Positions 50,614-59,087 of a stretch of DNA of 64,000 nt are shown piece after piece (positions within the stretch are counted from its first letter, which is position 1; each line of letters opens with the position of its first letter). Below the pieces are notes generated by a model. The model searched no databases. It was given only the letters and a program-made list of their open reading frames with translations, and was not told the DNA's origin. A program made the translations under genes and the position numbers. This DNA comes from Brevibacillus_D fluminis_A (GTDB taxonomy: Bacteria; Bacillota; Bacilli; Brevibacillales; Brevibacillaceae): assembly GCF_052072235.1 (NCBI RefSeq), contig NZ_CM125436.1:1916001-1980000 (forward strand), written 5' to 3'.

Positions 50614-51420
50614 TCAGTTGTGGTGGGCGAGTGCGGCTTTTTTTTTCATCTGTGACGTTTGGAGACTGGTCCGGTTCAAGATGTCCCGGAAGGTCGGGGA
50701 AGGGGAGGTGGAGGTACCGGCGTGCGTGTACATGGCAACCGCTGCGCTATAGGTGACCGGCTCGCATAGGAACGGCTGCGAAAGCCGATCAACCAGCCGC
50801 TGCGCATGTTCCTGCGAATGGGTCGTCAGGACAATGAATTCGTCGCCGGCAAAGCGGCACAGCGCGTCGCTTTCGAGCGCACACTGGCGCAACTGCTCGC
50901 TGAAATGGGTCAAGACCTGGTCGCCGACCATATGGCCGTACTCTTTGTTGACGAAACCGAAATCGTTCATGTCCACAAACAAAAACCAGAAGGGCTGTCC
51001 GGAAGCCAGCAATTGCTCGGTGATGTAGGTGATGTACGGGCTGCGGTAAAGCTTTGTCAGCGGGTCCAGCAACATGCTGATGCTGGCCATCACGGTTTCG
51101 CGCGTCACAATTCCTTCCAGCTGGCCTTCCTGCATCACAACCAAACGCTCGATCTCATGCCGCTGCATCGTGTTCATCGCGTCAAAAATGGAAAGCTCAG
51201 GCGAGACCGCGATGAGCTTGGTGGTCATCGCGTCTGCTACCAGACGGTTCGGATGGCTTGTCCGGACGTTGCGCGAGGTGATGATGCCGATCACCTGCTC
51301 CGCTTCAACGACGACAAGCGAGCCAACCTTGCAGGCATCCATTTTCTCGCCTGCGGCTTTGACGCTTTTATCCGATGTAATCGTATGCACGTCACGTGTC
51401 AAAATGTGGGCTAACTTCAC
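50614..51420 (-). CDS. CBS-pair protein with GGDEF (AGDEF) domain
   Basis: 268 residues, GTG start at 51420. Two CBS motifs at about 1-55 and 60-115 (VKAAGEKMDACKVGSLVVVE; VADAMTTKLIAVSPELSIFD). A GGDEF domain follows from 118 (DPLTKLYRSPYI; FLFVDMNDFGFVNKEYGHMVGD), with the active-site loop RFAGDEF at 189-195. The first Gly is Ala, a change tolerated in some active cyclases. The inhibitory RxxD site is absent. It may make cyclic di-GMP in response to adenylate-type ligands bound by the CBS pair. The start overlaps the stop of the unknown gene upstream. Confidence 0.85.
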   Translation of the reverse strand: MKLAHILTRDVHTITSDKSVKAAGEKMDACKVGSLVVVEAEQVIGIITSRNVRTSHPNRLVADAMTTKLIAVSPELSIFDAMNTMQRHEIERLVVMQEGQLEGIVTRETVMASISMLLDPLTKLYRSPYITYITEQLLASGQPFWFLFVDMNDFGFVNKEYGHMVGDQVLTHFSEQLRQCALESDALCRFAGDEFIVLTTHSQEHAQRLVDRLSQPFLCEPVTYSAAVAMYTHAGTSTSPSPTFRDILNRTSLQTSQMKKKAALAHHN

Positions 51421-51770
51421 TTCAAATCAACCTCTCGATTTACTTTGATAGAAAGCTTCACTTCAGAGCGCAACACCATGTACTCGTTAAAGATGGTTTG
51501 CGTTTCTTCCAAGGCGATTTGCATCAAGGTTTCGCGATCGAGCATTTCCAGCAGCGTTTTCTTGACCAGAAGCGCTTCGATCTTGGCATGGTCGAGATGG
51601 ATCACCTCAAATTGATCGGGAGAGAGTGCTTCTGCCATTCGCCGTACTGCCTCTGGCCCGATGGGCGCTTTTTTGCCGATAATCAACAAATCTTGCATGG
51701 GAGGCATCTCAAATTCGGTTATATGTAAGGATAAAGACGCTTTTCGCGAGTACGGATTTCCATTGATCAT
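51417..51770 (-). CDS. Unknown 117-residue protein, partner of the CBS-GGDEF gene
   Basis: ATG at 51770 behind GATGAGGGA. A soluble alpha/beta protein: a strand QDLLIIGKKAP, then helix GPEAVRRMAEAL, a strand FEVIHLDH, and a longer helix LEMLDRETLMQIALEE, ending in alternating charged and hydrophobic residues (SEVKLSIKVNREVDLK). No signal peptide or Cys. It shares 4 nt with the CBS-GGDEF gene, so the two are made together. I do not recognise the family. Confidence 0.7.
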   Translation of the reverse strand: MINGNPYSRKASLSLHITEFEMPPMQDLLIIGKKAPIGPEAVRRMAEALSPDQFEVIHLDHAKIEALLVKKTLLEMLDRETLMQIALEETQTIFNEYMVLRSEVKLSIKVNREVDLK

Positions 51771-51901
51771 GTGTATTCCCTCATCATTGAATTAGTCAAT
51801 CTCTTCATAATTTACAGTTCTAAACAAATTTTTACAAGCATTCTCTAGGTAAAAAGTAGAAAATGACGCAGCTTGTTTTTAGTTAAATTGAACTACAGGA
51901 C

Positions 51902-51943
51902 AAAAAGAAACGAGCCCGGGAAGTTCTCCATGGGCTCGTTCGT
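51902..51943 (-). terminator. Terminator of the SH3-amidase gene
   Basis: Minus strand: AACGAGCCC at 51940 pairs with GGGCTCGTT near 51917-51909, followed by CTTTTTG. The rest of 51771-51901 is AT-rich and holds no gene that I can support, only the presumed promoter of the 117-residue gene. Confidence 0.85.
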
Positions 51944-51957
51944 TTGATTGCAGGAGA

Positions 51958-53556
51958 TTATCGGATCGATGCAAAGTATTTCACAATGCCGTTGTATAGT
52001 CCTTGCGCTGCCGCTTCTTGCTGGCTGTCCGAGCGCACGGCAAGCTCTTCTTGCGGGTTGGTGAGGAAGCCGACCTCCGCCAGTATGGATGTCACCGGAT
52101 TTTCACGCAGGACATAATAGTCGCCAAAGCGGGATTGCAGGTTGGTGTAATTTGTCGCCAGGACAAGCTCATTTTGGACGATGGATGCGAGCTTGCCTGA
52201 GGTCGTCTGGTTGTAGTAAAAGACGATCGACCCGTTTGTTTGCGTATTGGGATGTGTGTTGTGGTGAATACTGACAAATAGATTTGCTTTGTTCGTGATG
52301 GCTACATCCACCCGCTGCTGAAGCGTCAGGGCACGGTCGTCGGAACGGGTCATGATCACGGTCGCACCGGATTCCTCGAGCTTGTTGCGGAGCTTGAGGG
52401 CTACCTGCAGGTTGATCGTTTTTTCCAGCGTGGAGTAGCTTGTCCCGGTCGCGCCGCTGTCCGTTCCGCCATGCCCCGGATCGACGACGATGATTTTCCC
52501 TTGCAGTTCGTCGCCTTTGACGACGATTGGTGTCGAGTTGTCAGGATGATCGTCCGTCGTGACCAGCCAGCTTGCGATATAGCCAAGCTGCCCGTTTGCC
52601 AGCCTGATCTGGTACCAGTCACCGGAGCTTCCGACTAGTGTCAGCTTGTCGCCTGTTTGCACGCGAGTCAGAATCGCGGTGTTCGTGCCAGGGCCGCTGC
52701 GAATATTGGTGTCGGAGCCGAGCACCGTCACCGTCTTCGCGGTGGACGAGGGTGCCGGTGGCGTGCTTGGGACGGTGCGCTCCGGCTTGGTAACGAGCCA
52801 GCCAGCCACCCAGCCGCTTTGTCCGTCAGACGTTTGGACCTGGTACCAGTCGCCGTCCGCGCCCAGTACGGTCAGTACCGTTCCCAGCGGCATCGTTGTC
52901 AACAAGTCGCTGTCTGTCGTCGGCATGCTGCGCAGGTTGACGGCAGGCGCATTCACCTTGATGGTCCCGAGCGACGCCGGTGGAGTTGGCGCGGTCGGAT
53001 GGGTGCTTGTCTCCGGTGCTGCCGGCGTCCCTGATGGTGCGGCGACGTCAGGCTGAATCCAGGCTGCCATGCCGTCGTACATGATCTGCGACCAGCTGTT
53101 GGCGCTGCCGAGGATTGTGACCTGATCGCCCTCGCTGATCTGTCCGATCGGCGCTTGCGCCGCATTCGGTGAGGCATAAACGTTAACGGTTACGTGCAGG
53201 TGGATGACCGTGCCGGCGGCCAGTTCAGGCGCAGGAGGCTTTTGCGCTGCGTTGCCGGTCGGTCCTGCCGGTTTCACGGGTGCTGTGGCAGAAGCAGTTT
53301 CTTGAACCAGCCAGCCTGCTACCCAGCCCGTTTGATTGGCAGGCAGCCGTATTTGCAGCCAATCGCCTTGCTGCTTTTCGACGGTGTAGCTCGTGCCGAG
53401 CGGCAAGGTGGTGGTGACCGATGAGGTTAAGCTTGGGCCGGTACGCACGTTTAATTTGTCGACGGTTGTTTGGATGGTGCGGGCAGAGGCATAACCGGGA
53501 AGCCCGCCGCAAACGAGTGTGCCTGCGATGAAAAAGGCAAGAAGACGTTTTAACAC
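51958..53556 (-). CDS. yrvJ: N-acetylmuramoyl-L-alanine amidase with four SH3 domains (YrvJ-like)
   Basis: 532 residues, GTG start at 53556 behind AAAGGGAG. A signal peptide (1-26) is followed by four SH3-type repeats: 30-86 (LNVRTGPSLTSSV), 115-170, 190-245 (VNLRSMPTTDSDLL) and 265-325 (NIRSGPGTNTAIL), joined by Pro/Thr-rich linkers. A C-terminal Amidase_3 domain (about 355-530) has the zinc motifs VVDPGHGG, TLEKTIN, SIHHNTH and catalytic E in AEVGFLTNP. It cleaves peptides off peptidoglycan. B. subtilis yrvJ holds the same place between dtd and hisS. Confidence 0.93.
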   Translation of the reverse strand: MLKRLLAFFIAGTLVCGGLPGYASARTIQTTVDKLNVRTGPSLTSSVTTTLPLGTSYTVEKQQGDWLQIRLPANQTGWVAGWLVQETASATAPVKPAGPTGNAAQKPPAPELAAGTVIHLHVTVNVYASPNAAQAPIGQISEGDQVTILGSANSWSQIMYDGMAAWIQPDVAAPSGTPAAPETSTHPTAPTPPASLGTIKVNAPAVNLRSMPTTDSDLLTTMPLGTVLTVLGADGDWYQVQTSDGQSGWVAGWLVTKPERTVPSTPPAPSSTAKTVTVLGSDTNIRSGPGTNTAILTRVQTGDKLTLVGSSGDWYQIRLANGQLGYIASWLVTTDDHPDNSTPIVVKGDELQGKIIVVDPGHGGTDSGATGTSYSTLEKTINLQVALKLRNKLEESGATVIMTRSDDRALTLQQRVDVAITNKANLFVSIHHNTHPNTQTNGSIVFYYNQTTSGKLASIVQNELVLATNYTNLQSRFGDYYVLRENPVTSILAEVGFLTNPQEELAVRSDSQQEAAAQGLYNGIVKYFASIR

Positions 53557-53703
53557 TGTTGAACTCCCTTTCTGATAGACTCGCTGATGTTTGCCAAATT
53601 CTTCTTTGGAAAAGTTCTTGCATCATCCTGCATTTTCCTGCAAAAAGGGACAAAATCAGCGGGATTTGATGGTCATTCGAAAATCTGCCCCAGGAGGATT
53701 CCC

Positions 53704-53874
53704 ATGCGCCAATCATTGAACGAAACGTTTGTAAACCAGTTGAATCGCCAGCAGTTTTCCGTAGATTTTCATGATCATCTGGAAAAGGAAGCTGCGTTGA
53801 ACGATGTGGAAATGTCACAGGAGTTGGGCTTGTCCATTCGCGAGGTGCAGAAGCTGCGCCGAAACAAGCGGTGA
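53704..53874 (+). CDS. Small HTH-like protein, 56 residues, unknown function
   Basis: ATG at 53704 with a perfect CAGGAGG site 6 nt upstream. The protein is charged and helical. Its C-terminal part, MSQELGLSIREVQKLRRNK, reads like a helix-turn-helix with a basic end, similar in feel to sigma region 4. No membrane segment. It lies divergent from the amidase and 95 nt before hemZ. I do not know the family. Confidence 0.75.
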   Translation: MRQSLNETFVNQLNRQQFSVDFHDHLEKEAALNDVEMSQELGLSIREVQKLRRNKR

Positions 53875-53968
53875 CCTGCCGCTTCTCCCGCATGTTCATT
53901 GATTGACCGCGCTTTTCGTGTTCGGTAAGATGGATGGGTACACGAGAAAAGCAGGTGAACACATACGA

Positions 53969-55471
53969 ATGATTCAAATACATTGCATTGGACATGCGTT
54001 TGAGCGAGAAGTCGGTTTTATTCTCGCTCTGTTTTTTGAAGATCCAGAGGTGACATATGTAGCGCAGCGGCAGGCTGCAGCGCCGGATGACCTGTACATC
54101 GAGCTGTCTTGCGCCCATACGGCCGAAGGCGTGCAGGCGGAAGGAAAGCTGAGCGGACAAGCAGGCGAAAAACAGTTTCGCTATTTCCGCCCGTATACCG
54201 TTCGCGAGGAAAAGGCGGAGCGCAAGACAGCCAAACAGGCGATCAGCTACACGCTGCTGACGCTGTTGGAACAGTACACCGGCATCGAGCAAGGCTGGGG
54301 AATTTTGACCGGCATTCGTCCGACAAAGCTTTTGCATAAAATGCTGGCGCAAGGGACGCCGCGAGAAAAAGTGCACCGCCATCTGCGCGAGGACTACATG
54401 ATGCGGCCGTACAAGCTGTCGCTCTTGCAGGAAATTGTCGATCGCCAGCTGCAGGTGGTGCCTGATCTGTACGACATCAGTCGGGAGCTTTCGGTATATA
54501 TTGGCATTCCATTCTGTCCGACGAAGTGTGCGTACTGTACGTTTCCTGCCTATGCGATAAAAAGTCATACCGCATCCGTCAACCCGTTTTTGGAAGGGCT
54601 CCATTACGAAATTCGCGAGATGGGCAAATGGCTGACCAGGCACGATTTGCGCATCACCTCGCTCTACTTTGGCGGGGGAACGCCGACCAGCATAACGGCG
54701 GAAGATTTGGACGCATTGTTCGTCACGCTGCATGAATCGTTCCCGCATATGGACAAGGTGCGCGAGCTGACGGTAGAGGCGGGCCGGCCGGATACGATTA
54801 CGCCCGAAAAGCTGGCTGTAATGAAAAAGTGGAAGACCGACCGGATCAGCATCAATCCGCAGTCGTTCACGCAAGAGACGCTGCAGGCGATCGGACGTCA
54901 CCATACCGTTGCGGAAACGATCGAAAAATACAAGCTGGCCACGGAATTGGGCTTTGAAAACATCAATATGGATTTGATCATCGGCCTGCCGAACGAGGGG
55001 ATGGACGAATGGCGGCACAGCCTGGCGGAAACGGCGAAGCTGATGCCGGCATCGCTCACCGTCCACACGCTGTCCTTCAAGCGCGCCTCGGAAATGACCC
55101 AAAACAAGGAGCGGTACAAGGTGGCAAGCCGCGACGAAATCCGGGCGATGATGGAGCTGGGCACGGAATGGACACGGGAAAACGGCTATTTGCCCTATTA
55201 TCTCTATCGGCAAAAAAACATTTTGGGCAATTTGGAGAACGTGGGCTATTCGCTTCCCGGGAAGGAAAGCATCTACAACATCATGATCATGGAAGAGGTG
55301 CAGACGATCCTCGGGCTCGGCTGCGGCGCCGTCTCCAAGCTGATGCAGCCAGGCAGCGAGCAGTTTACCCGCTTCCCCAATCCGAAAGATCCGAAAACCT
55401 ACAACGACACATACCGAGAGCTAGTAGACGAAAAGATCAAGGCGCTGGACGCCCTCTATGAATTTGCATAA
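53969..55471 (+). CDS. hemZ: HemZ, coproporphyrinogen dehydrogenase-like radical SAM protein
   Basis: 500 residues from ATG 53969 (AGGTGA upstream), the same length as B. subtilis HemZ. An N-terminal domain of about 165 residues is followed by the radical SAM core with CPTKCAYC (Cys-x3-Cys-x2-Cys), YFGGGTPTS and LIIGLPNEG, and a HemN-like C-terminal part. B. subtilis HemZ is linked to anaerobic porphyrin metabolism. Related proteins act as haem chaperones, so the reaction is not certain. Confidence 0.9.
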   Translation: MIQIHCIGHAFEREVGFILALFFEDPEVTYVAQRQAAAPDDLYIELSCAHTAEGVQAEGKLSGQAGEKQFRYFRPYTVREEKAERKTAKQAISYTLLTLLEQYTGIEQGWGILTGIRPTKLLHKMLAQGTPREKVHRHLREDYMMRPYKLSLLQEIVDRQLQVVPDLYDISRELSVYIGIPFCPTKCAYCTFPAYAIKSHTASVNPFLEGLHYEIREMGKWLTRHDLRITSLYFGGGTPTSITAEDLDALFVTLHESFPHMDKVRELTVEAGRPDTITPEKLAVMKKWKTDRISINPQSFTQETLQAIGRHHTVAETIEKYKLATELGFENINMDLIIGLPNEGMDEWRHSLAETAKLMPASLTVHTLSFKRASEMTQNKERYKVASRDEIRAMMELGTEWTRENGYLPYYLYRQKNILGNLENVGYSLPGKESIYNIMIMEEVQTILGLGCGAVSKLMQPGSEQFTRFPNPKDPKTYNDTYRELVDEKIKALDALYEFA

Positions 55472-55514
55472 AGCATCGTAGCGGACAGGTTGTGAAGGCA
55501 AGCGTACGAAAGCG

Positions 55515-55536
55515 CAGGCCGGCACAGCCTGTTTTT
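55515..55536 (+). terminator. Weak terminator after hemZ
   Basis: CAGGC at 55515 pairs with GCCTG at 55527, followed by five T. The stem is only 5 bp. Confidence 0.5.
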
Positions 55537-55558
55537 CAACATTGGACGCATGCGCCGA

Positions 55559-55587
55559 TTGACAGGGCGTGGGCGCTCCAGTACGAT
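55559..55587 (+). promoter_or_regulatory. Sigma-A promoter of the FadR-type regulator
   Basis: TTGACA (55559) and TACGAT (55582-55587), spacer 17 nt. Confidence 0.75.
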
Positions 55588-55612
55588 GTAGGCAAAATGT
55601 TTGCGCACAATT

Positions 55613-55630
55613 CCGGTCCGACCGGTCCGA
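55613..55630 (+). promoter_or_regulatory. Candidate GntR/FadR operator
   Basis: CCGGTCCGACCGG is a near-perfect palindrome around GGTCnGACC, and the 9-mer CCGGTCCGA is repeated in tandem. FadR-subfamily proteins such as LldR bind TGGTCnGACCA-type sites. It lies between the promoter and the regulator's start codon. Confidence 0.55.
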
Positions 55631-55657
55631 CTGAAAACAAGAAAGGAATTGGCAGCC

Positions 55658-56341
55658 ATGGTGATCGTGAGTGAAACGGTTCAAAAGTATTTGCTGGACT
55701 TCATCCGCAAAAAAGAGTTGAAACCAGCGGACAAGCTCCCCTCGGAGCGCGAACTGGTCAACATGCTCGAGGTCAGCCGATCGTCGATTCGCGAGGCGTT
55801 GCAAACGCTCTCAGAGCAAGGAATCGTCGAGAAGCGGCCGGGAAAAGGCGTCTATGTGAAAAAAAATCCGTTCCAAAACAGCGGGGAGATTACGCAAACG
55901 CTGATGATGCTGGTTGATTTCACCAGCTCGCTCCACCTCCTGGAATTGCGTCAGGGGGTCGAAGGGGAGATCGCCCATCTGGCAGCCAAGCGGATCGAGA
56001 AAGCGGATATCCAGATTCTTGAACAATCGATCATCGATCTCGAGGTATGCATCAAAATGGACGCACCGATCATTGTGCCCGATCTCGTCTTTCACAACAC
56101 GCTTGCCCGTTCCACACAAAACGGGATCATTTTGCAGGTATATAACTCGATCGCCGAATTTTTCAAAAAAGTGCGGATTGAGATGGCCACCGAAGACGAT
56201 GTGCACCAGGCGCTTTATTACCACAAGGAAATCTTGCAGGCCGTCAAAGCCGGGGACAGCGAACGCAGCAGCAAATGGATGAGGGAGCATATCGAGGACG
56301 TCAAGCAGCACTACCAAAAGATGCTGAATCGTCTGCGCTAG
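55658..56341 (+). CDS. GntR-family regulator, FadR subfamily
   Basis: 227 residues from ATG 55658 (AAAGGA upstream). A winged helix-turn-helix at about 5-72 (LKPADKLPSERELVNMLEVS; SSIREALQTLSEQGIVEKRP) and an FCD ligand-binding domain at 90-220 with the metal ligands D/H in DLVFHNTLA and HKEILQAV. FCD proteins sense carboxylates such as lactate, pyruvate or gluconate. The regulated pathway is not nearby: it is followed by a DsbB-like gene from which it seems separate. Confidence 0.88.
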   Translation: MVIVSETVQKYLLDFIRKKELKPADKLPSERELVNMLEVSRSSIREALQTLSEQGIVEKRPGKGVYVKKNPFQNSGEITQTLMMLVDFTSSLHLLELRQGVEGEIAHLAAKRIEKADIQILEQSIIDLEVCIKMDAPIIVPDLVFHNTLARSTQNGIILQVYNSIAEFFKKVRIEMATEDDVHQALYYHKEILQAVKAGDSERSSKWMREHIEDVKQHYQKMLNRLR

Positions 56342-56450
56342 GCGAGGCAGAAAAATGGTAAAAAAGTTGTCACTAACTTAATGTTAGCACATATCTTTTT
56401 GTGATAAGATGGAAAAGTATCATCCAAAATCAAGATCGTAAGGAGTCACT

Positions 56451-56882
56451 ATGCCAAAACGGGATTCAACCATCGAACAAGCCTTTTTCCTCTCTTTTGT
56501 CATCGCGGTGATTGCGACGCTCGGAAGCCTTTATTTCTCCGAGGTGATGAAGTTCCTTCCCTGCGAGCTGTGCTGGTTCCAGCGGATTTTGATGTATCCG
56601 CTCACCGTCCTGTTAGGCATCGCCGTCGTGCGCAAAGACTACAAGCAATCCCTCTATGTCACCGTTCTTTCGGTCATCGGCGGGCTGTTCTCCATCTATC
56701 ACTACCTGATTCAAAAGCTGCCGGCGATGCAGGAACTCGGCAAATCTTGCGGCATCATCCCTTGCAACACCGACTATATCAACTGGTTTGGCTTCATCAC
56801 CATTCCGTTGTTGGCCTTGATTGCGTTTGCCCTGATCGCGGGACTGAATCTTTACATCTGGAAACAAACGAAGGGAGACTAA
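56451..56882 (+). CDS. bdbC: BdbC/DsbB-type thiol oxidoreductase
   Basis: 143 residues with four membrane segments. CELC at 38-41 is the quinone-coupled Cys pair, and C100/C105 in KSCGIIPCN the second pair, as in BdbC of Bacillus. It reoxidises an extracellular thiol oxidase. Ribosome site AAGGAG. The next gene, 3 nt later, encodes a membrane-anchored thioredoxin-like protein, the natural partner. Confidence 0.92.
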   Translation: MPKRDSTIEQAFFLSFVIAVIATLGSLYFSEVMKFLPCELCWFQRILMYPLTVLLGIAVVRKDYKQSLYVTVLSVIGGLFSIYHYLIQKLPAMQELGKSCGIIPCNTDYINWFGFITIPLLALIAFALIAGLNLYIWKQTKGD

Positions 56883-56885
56883 TCC

Positions 56886-57356
56886 ATGAAAAAACTGGTT
56901 ATTTTTCTGGTCGCGATCGTCCTGGTTTTCATCGGCGGCATGGTGTACTCGGACTACTCCAACAAGCAAGCGGCCAAAGGAAATCCGTACGGCAAAGAAA
57001 CGTTGAATCCCGCCACGGTGGCGCAGCTGAACGATCCGCTCTACGACAACCAGATCGTGCCGGATGCGCTGAAAGAGCGACTGGCGAAAAAAGAAGACAC
57101 CTATGTCTACTTCTACAGCCCGCTTTGCGAGCACTGCGAGCGCACCACGCCGATTTTGGTTCCGGTAGCGAAAGAATTGGGCATCGATATGAAAAAGAAC
57201 AACGTGCTTGAATTTGAGCAAAGTTGGGACGATTACAAAATCACCGGAACACCGACGCTGATTCACTTCAAGGACGGCAAGGAAGTGGACCGCATCGAAG
57301 GCGAATACGCTGCGGACGATTTCAAAAAGTGGTTCGAAATGACGGCGAAGAAATAG
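56886..57356 (+). CDS. Membrane-anchored thioredoxin-fold protein
   Basis: 156 residues. An N-terminal anchor (about 4-22) leads to an extracytoplasmic thioredoxin fold with active site YSPLCEHCERT (C81, C84) and cis-proline loop GTPTLIHF. CEHC resembles DsbA-like or PDI-like centres more than the CGPC of reductases. It probably introduces disulfides into exported proteins together with the BdbC-like membrane protein upstream, filling the BdbD place. Confidence 0.85.
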   Translation: MKKLVIFLVAIVLVFIGGMVYSDYSNKQAAKGNPYGKETLNPATVAQLNDPLYDNQIVPDALKERLAKKEDTYVYFYSPLCEHCERTTPILVPVAKELGIDMKKNNVLEFEQSWDDYKITGTPTLIHFKDGKEVDRIEGEYAADDFKKWFEMTAKK

Positions 57357-57385
57357 CAGTTGGCAAAAACTCCACGCGCGCCTGC

Positions 57386-57414
57386 TTGACGGCCATGTTT
57401 GATTTTGATATGAT
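57386..57414 (+). promoter_or_regulatory. Sigma-A promoter of hisS-aspS
   Basis: TTGACG (57386) and TATGAT (57409-57414), spacer 17 nt, immediately before the T-box leader. Confidence 0.8.
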
Positions 57415-57419
57415 TCGGA

Positions 57420-57720
57420 AATAATTAGAGATGATCTGATGACGGGACCAAGTACCTGCATGACGAGTAGCTAGAGAGGAAGTGTCGTGGCTGAAAGCAC
57501 TTCTCTATGACGATGCAGCGAATGACCTCCACGAGGACTTCCGGTGAACGCATGATACCAGTAACCGGACAGCGTATGATCGGCGTTAACGATTTTGAAG
57601 CGGGATCATGACCATGATCCAAGCAGGGTGGCACCACGGGAGCAAATGTGTAGCAACGCGAACATCTCTCGTCCCTGATATGGCGATTTTTTTCGTCGTA
57701 TCAGGGACGGGAGTTTTTTA
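57420..57720 (+). promoter_or_regulatory. T-box riboswitch of hisS-aspS, probably sensing tRNA-Asp
   Basis: Stem I runs from CTGCAT (57457) to ATGCAG, with AGTAG and AGAGAGGAAGTG on the 5' side. The specifier loop carries GAC (Asp) in CTATGACGATG. The T-box GGGTGGCACCACGGG is at 57626-57640. The variable base is C, which pairs with discriminator G73, found in tRNA-Asp and not in tRNA-His. The terminator CGTCCCTGATA/TATCAGGGACG (57669-57710) ends in GAGTTTTTT. Confidence 0.88.
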
Positions 57721-57751
57721 TTTCAATCACGTTTTGTTGGAGGAAGCGCTT

Positions 57752-59050
57752 ATGGCCAAAATTCAAATTCCACGCGGCACGCAAGATGTCATGCCCGGGC
57801 AGGTCGAGCTGTGGCAGTACATCGAGCAAAAAATGCGCGAGCTGTGCCGCCGTTACAATTACGGTGAAATCCGCACGCCGATCTTCGAATCGACGGACCT
57901 GTTCCTGCGGGGCGTAGGGGAAACGACCGATGTCGTGCAGAAGGAAGTTTACTCGCTCGCATGGATCAAGGACAAACAAACGAAAGAGCTGACGCTCGGC
58001 GAAACACAGCAGGAGGGATTGACGCTCCGGCCGGAAAATACGGCGGGGGTTGTGCGCTCCTATGTGGAGAACAAGCTTTACGGCGCGGCGAACCAGCCGA
58101 CCAAATGGTACTACATCGGACCGATGTTCCGCCACGAGCGTCCGCAAGCAGGCCGCTTCCGCCAGTTTACCCAATTCGGCGTGGAAGCGATCGGATCGGC
58201 TGATCCGGCGATCGACGCAGAGGTGATCTCGATTGCGATCCGCCTGTATGAGGAGCTGGGGATCAAAGGGCTGTCCGTCGAGCTGAACAGCGTCGGCACC
58301 CTTGAAGACCGCGCGCGCCACCGCACGCACCTGATGGCGTTTTTGGAAAATGTCCGCCATGATCTGTGCCCGGACTGCCAGGAGCGGATGGACCGCAACC
58401 CGCTGCGCGTGCTCGATTGCAAAGTGGAGAAATGCAAGACGCTGACAAAAGACGCCCCATCGATTTTGGAGCATCTGAGCGAAGAGTCTTCCGCCCACTT
58501 CCAGGCAGTGCAAGATTATTTGGCAGCGATCGGCATTCCGTTTACCATCAACCCGCGGATGGTGCGTGGGCTCGATTACTACACCCAAACGGCCTTTGAG
58601 ATCAAAATGGCGGAAATCGGCGCAGTCGAAACGCTTTGCGGCGGCGGACGCTACAACGGGCTGGTTGCCGATCTCGGCGGCGAGGATATGCCGGGCATCG
58701 GGTTTGCGCTGAGCATCGAGCGCCTGCTCTTGGCGCTGGAAAAGCAAGGGATCGCGCTTCCGGTGGAAACCGGGATCGATTGCTTCATCGTCGTGCAGAC
58801 CGAGCAGGCGAAAGCGACCGCCTTCAAGCTGCTCGACCAGCTGCGGCAAGCAGGCGTGATCGCCGAAATGGATTACCTCGGGCGCAAAATGAAAGCCCAA
58901 CTGAAAGCGTCGGACCGTCTGCAGGCGAAATTTACCGCGATTATCGGCGAATCCGAGCTGGCAAACGGAACCGTTGTTTTAAAAGAAATGGCGACCGGCG
59001 AGCAGCGTGAATTGCCGCTGGGCGAATTGGCAGCAGCAATACGGAAATAA
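57752..59050 (+). CDS. hisS: Histidyl-tRNA synthetase
   Basis: 432 residues from ATG 57752, behind TTGGAGGAAG; the frame upstream is the T-box leader. Class II core: IPRGTQDVMPG, motif 2 MFRHERPQAGRFRQFTQ, histidine-binding LDYYTQTAFE and GGGRYNGL, motif 3 GFALSIERLLLAL, and an anticodon-binding domain from about 330. Full length. Followed by aspS at 37 nt in the same operon. Confidence 0.97.
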   Translation: MAKIQIPRGTQDVMPGQVELWQYIEQKMRELCRRYNYGEIRTPIFESTDLFLRGVGETTDVVQKEVYSLAWIKDKQTKELTLGETQQEGLTLRPENTAGVVRSYVENKLYGAANQPTKWYYIGPMFRHERPQAGRFRQFTQFGVEAIGSADPAIDAEVISIAIRLYEELGIKGLSVELNSVGTLEDRARHRTHLMAFLENVRHDLCPDCQERMDRNPLRVLDCKVEKCKTLTKDAPSILEHLSEESSAHFQAVQDYLAAIGIPFTINPRMVRGLDYYTQTAFEIKMAEIGAVETLCGGGRYNGLVADLGGEDMPGIGFALSIERLLLALEKQGIALPVETGIDCFIVVQTEQAKATAFKLLDQLRQAGVIAEMDYLGRKMKAQLKASDRLQAKFTAIIGESELANGTVVLKEMATGEQRELPLGELAAAIRK

Positions 59051-59087
59051 ACACATACACAGTAGAGACAAAGTGGAGGGTTTAACA

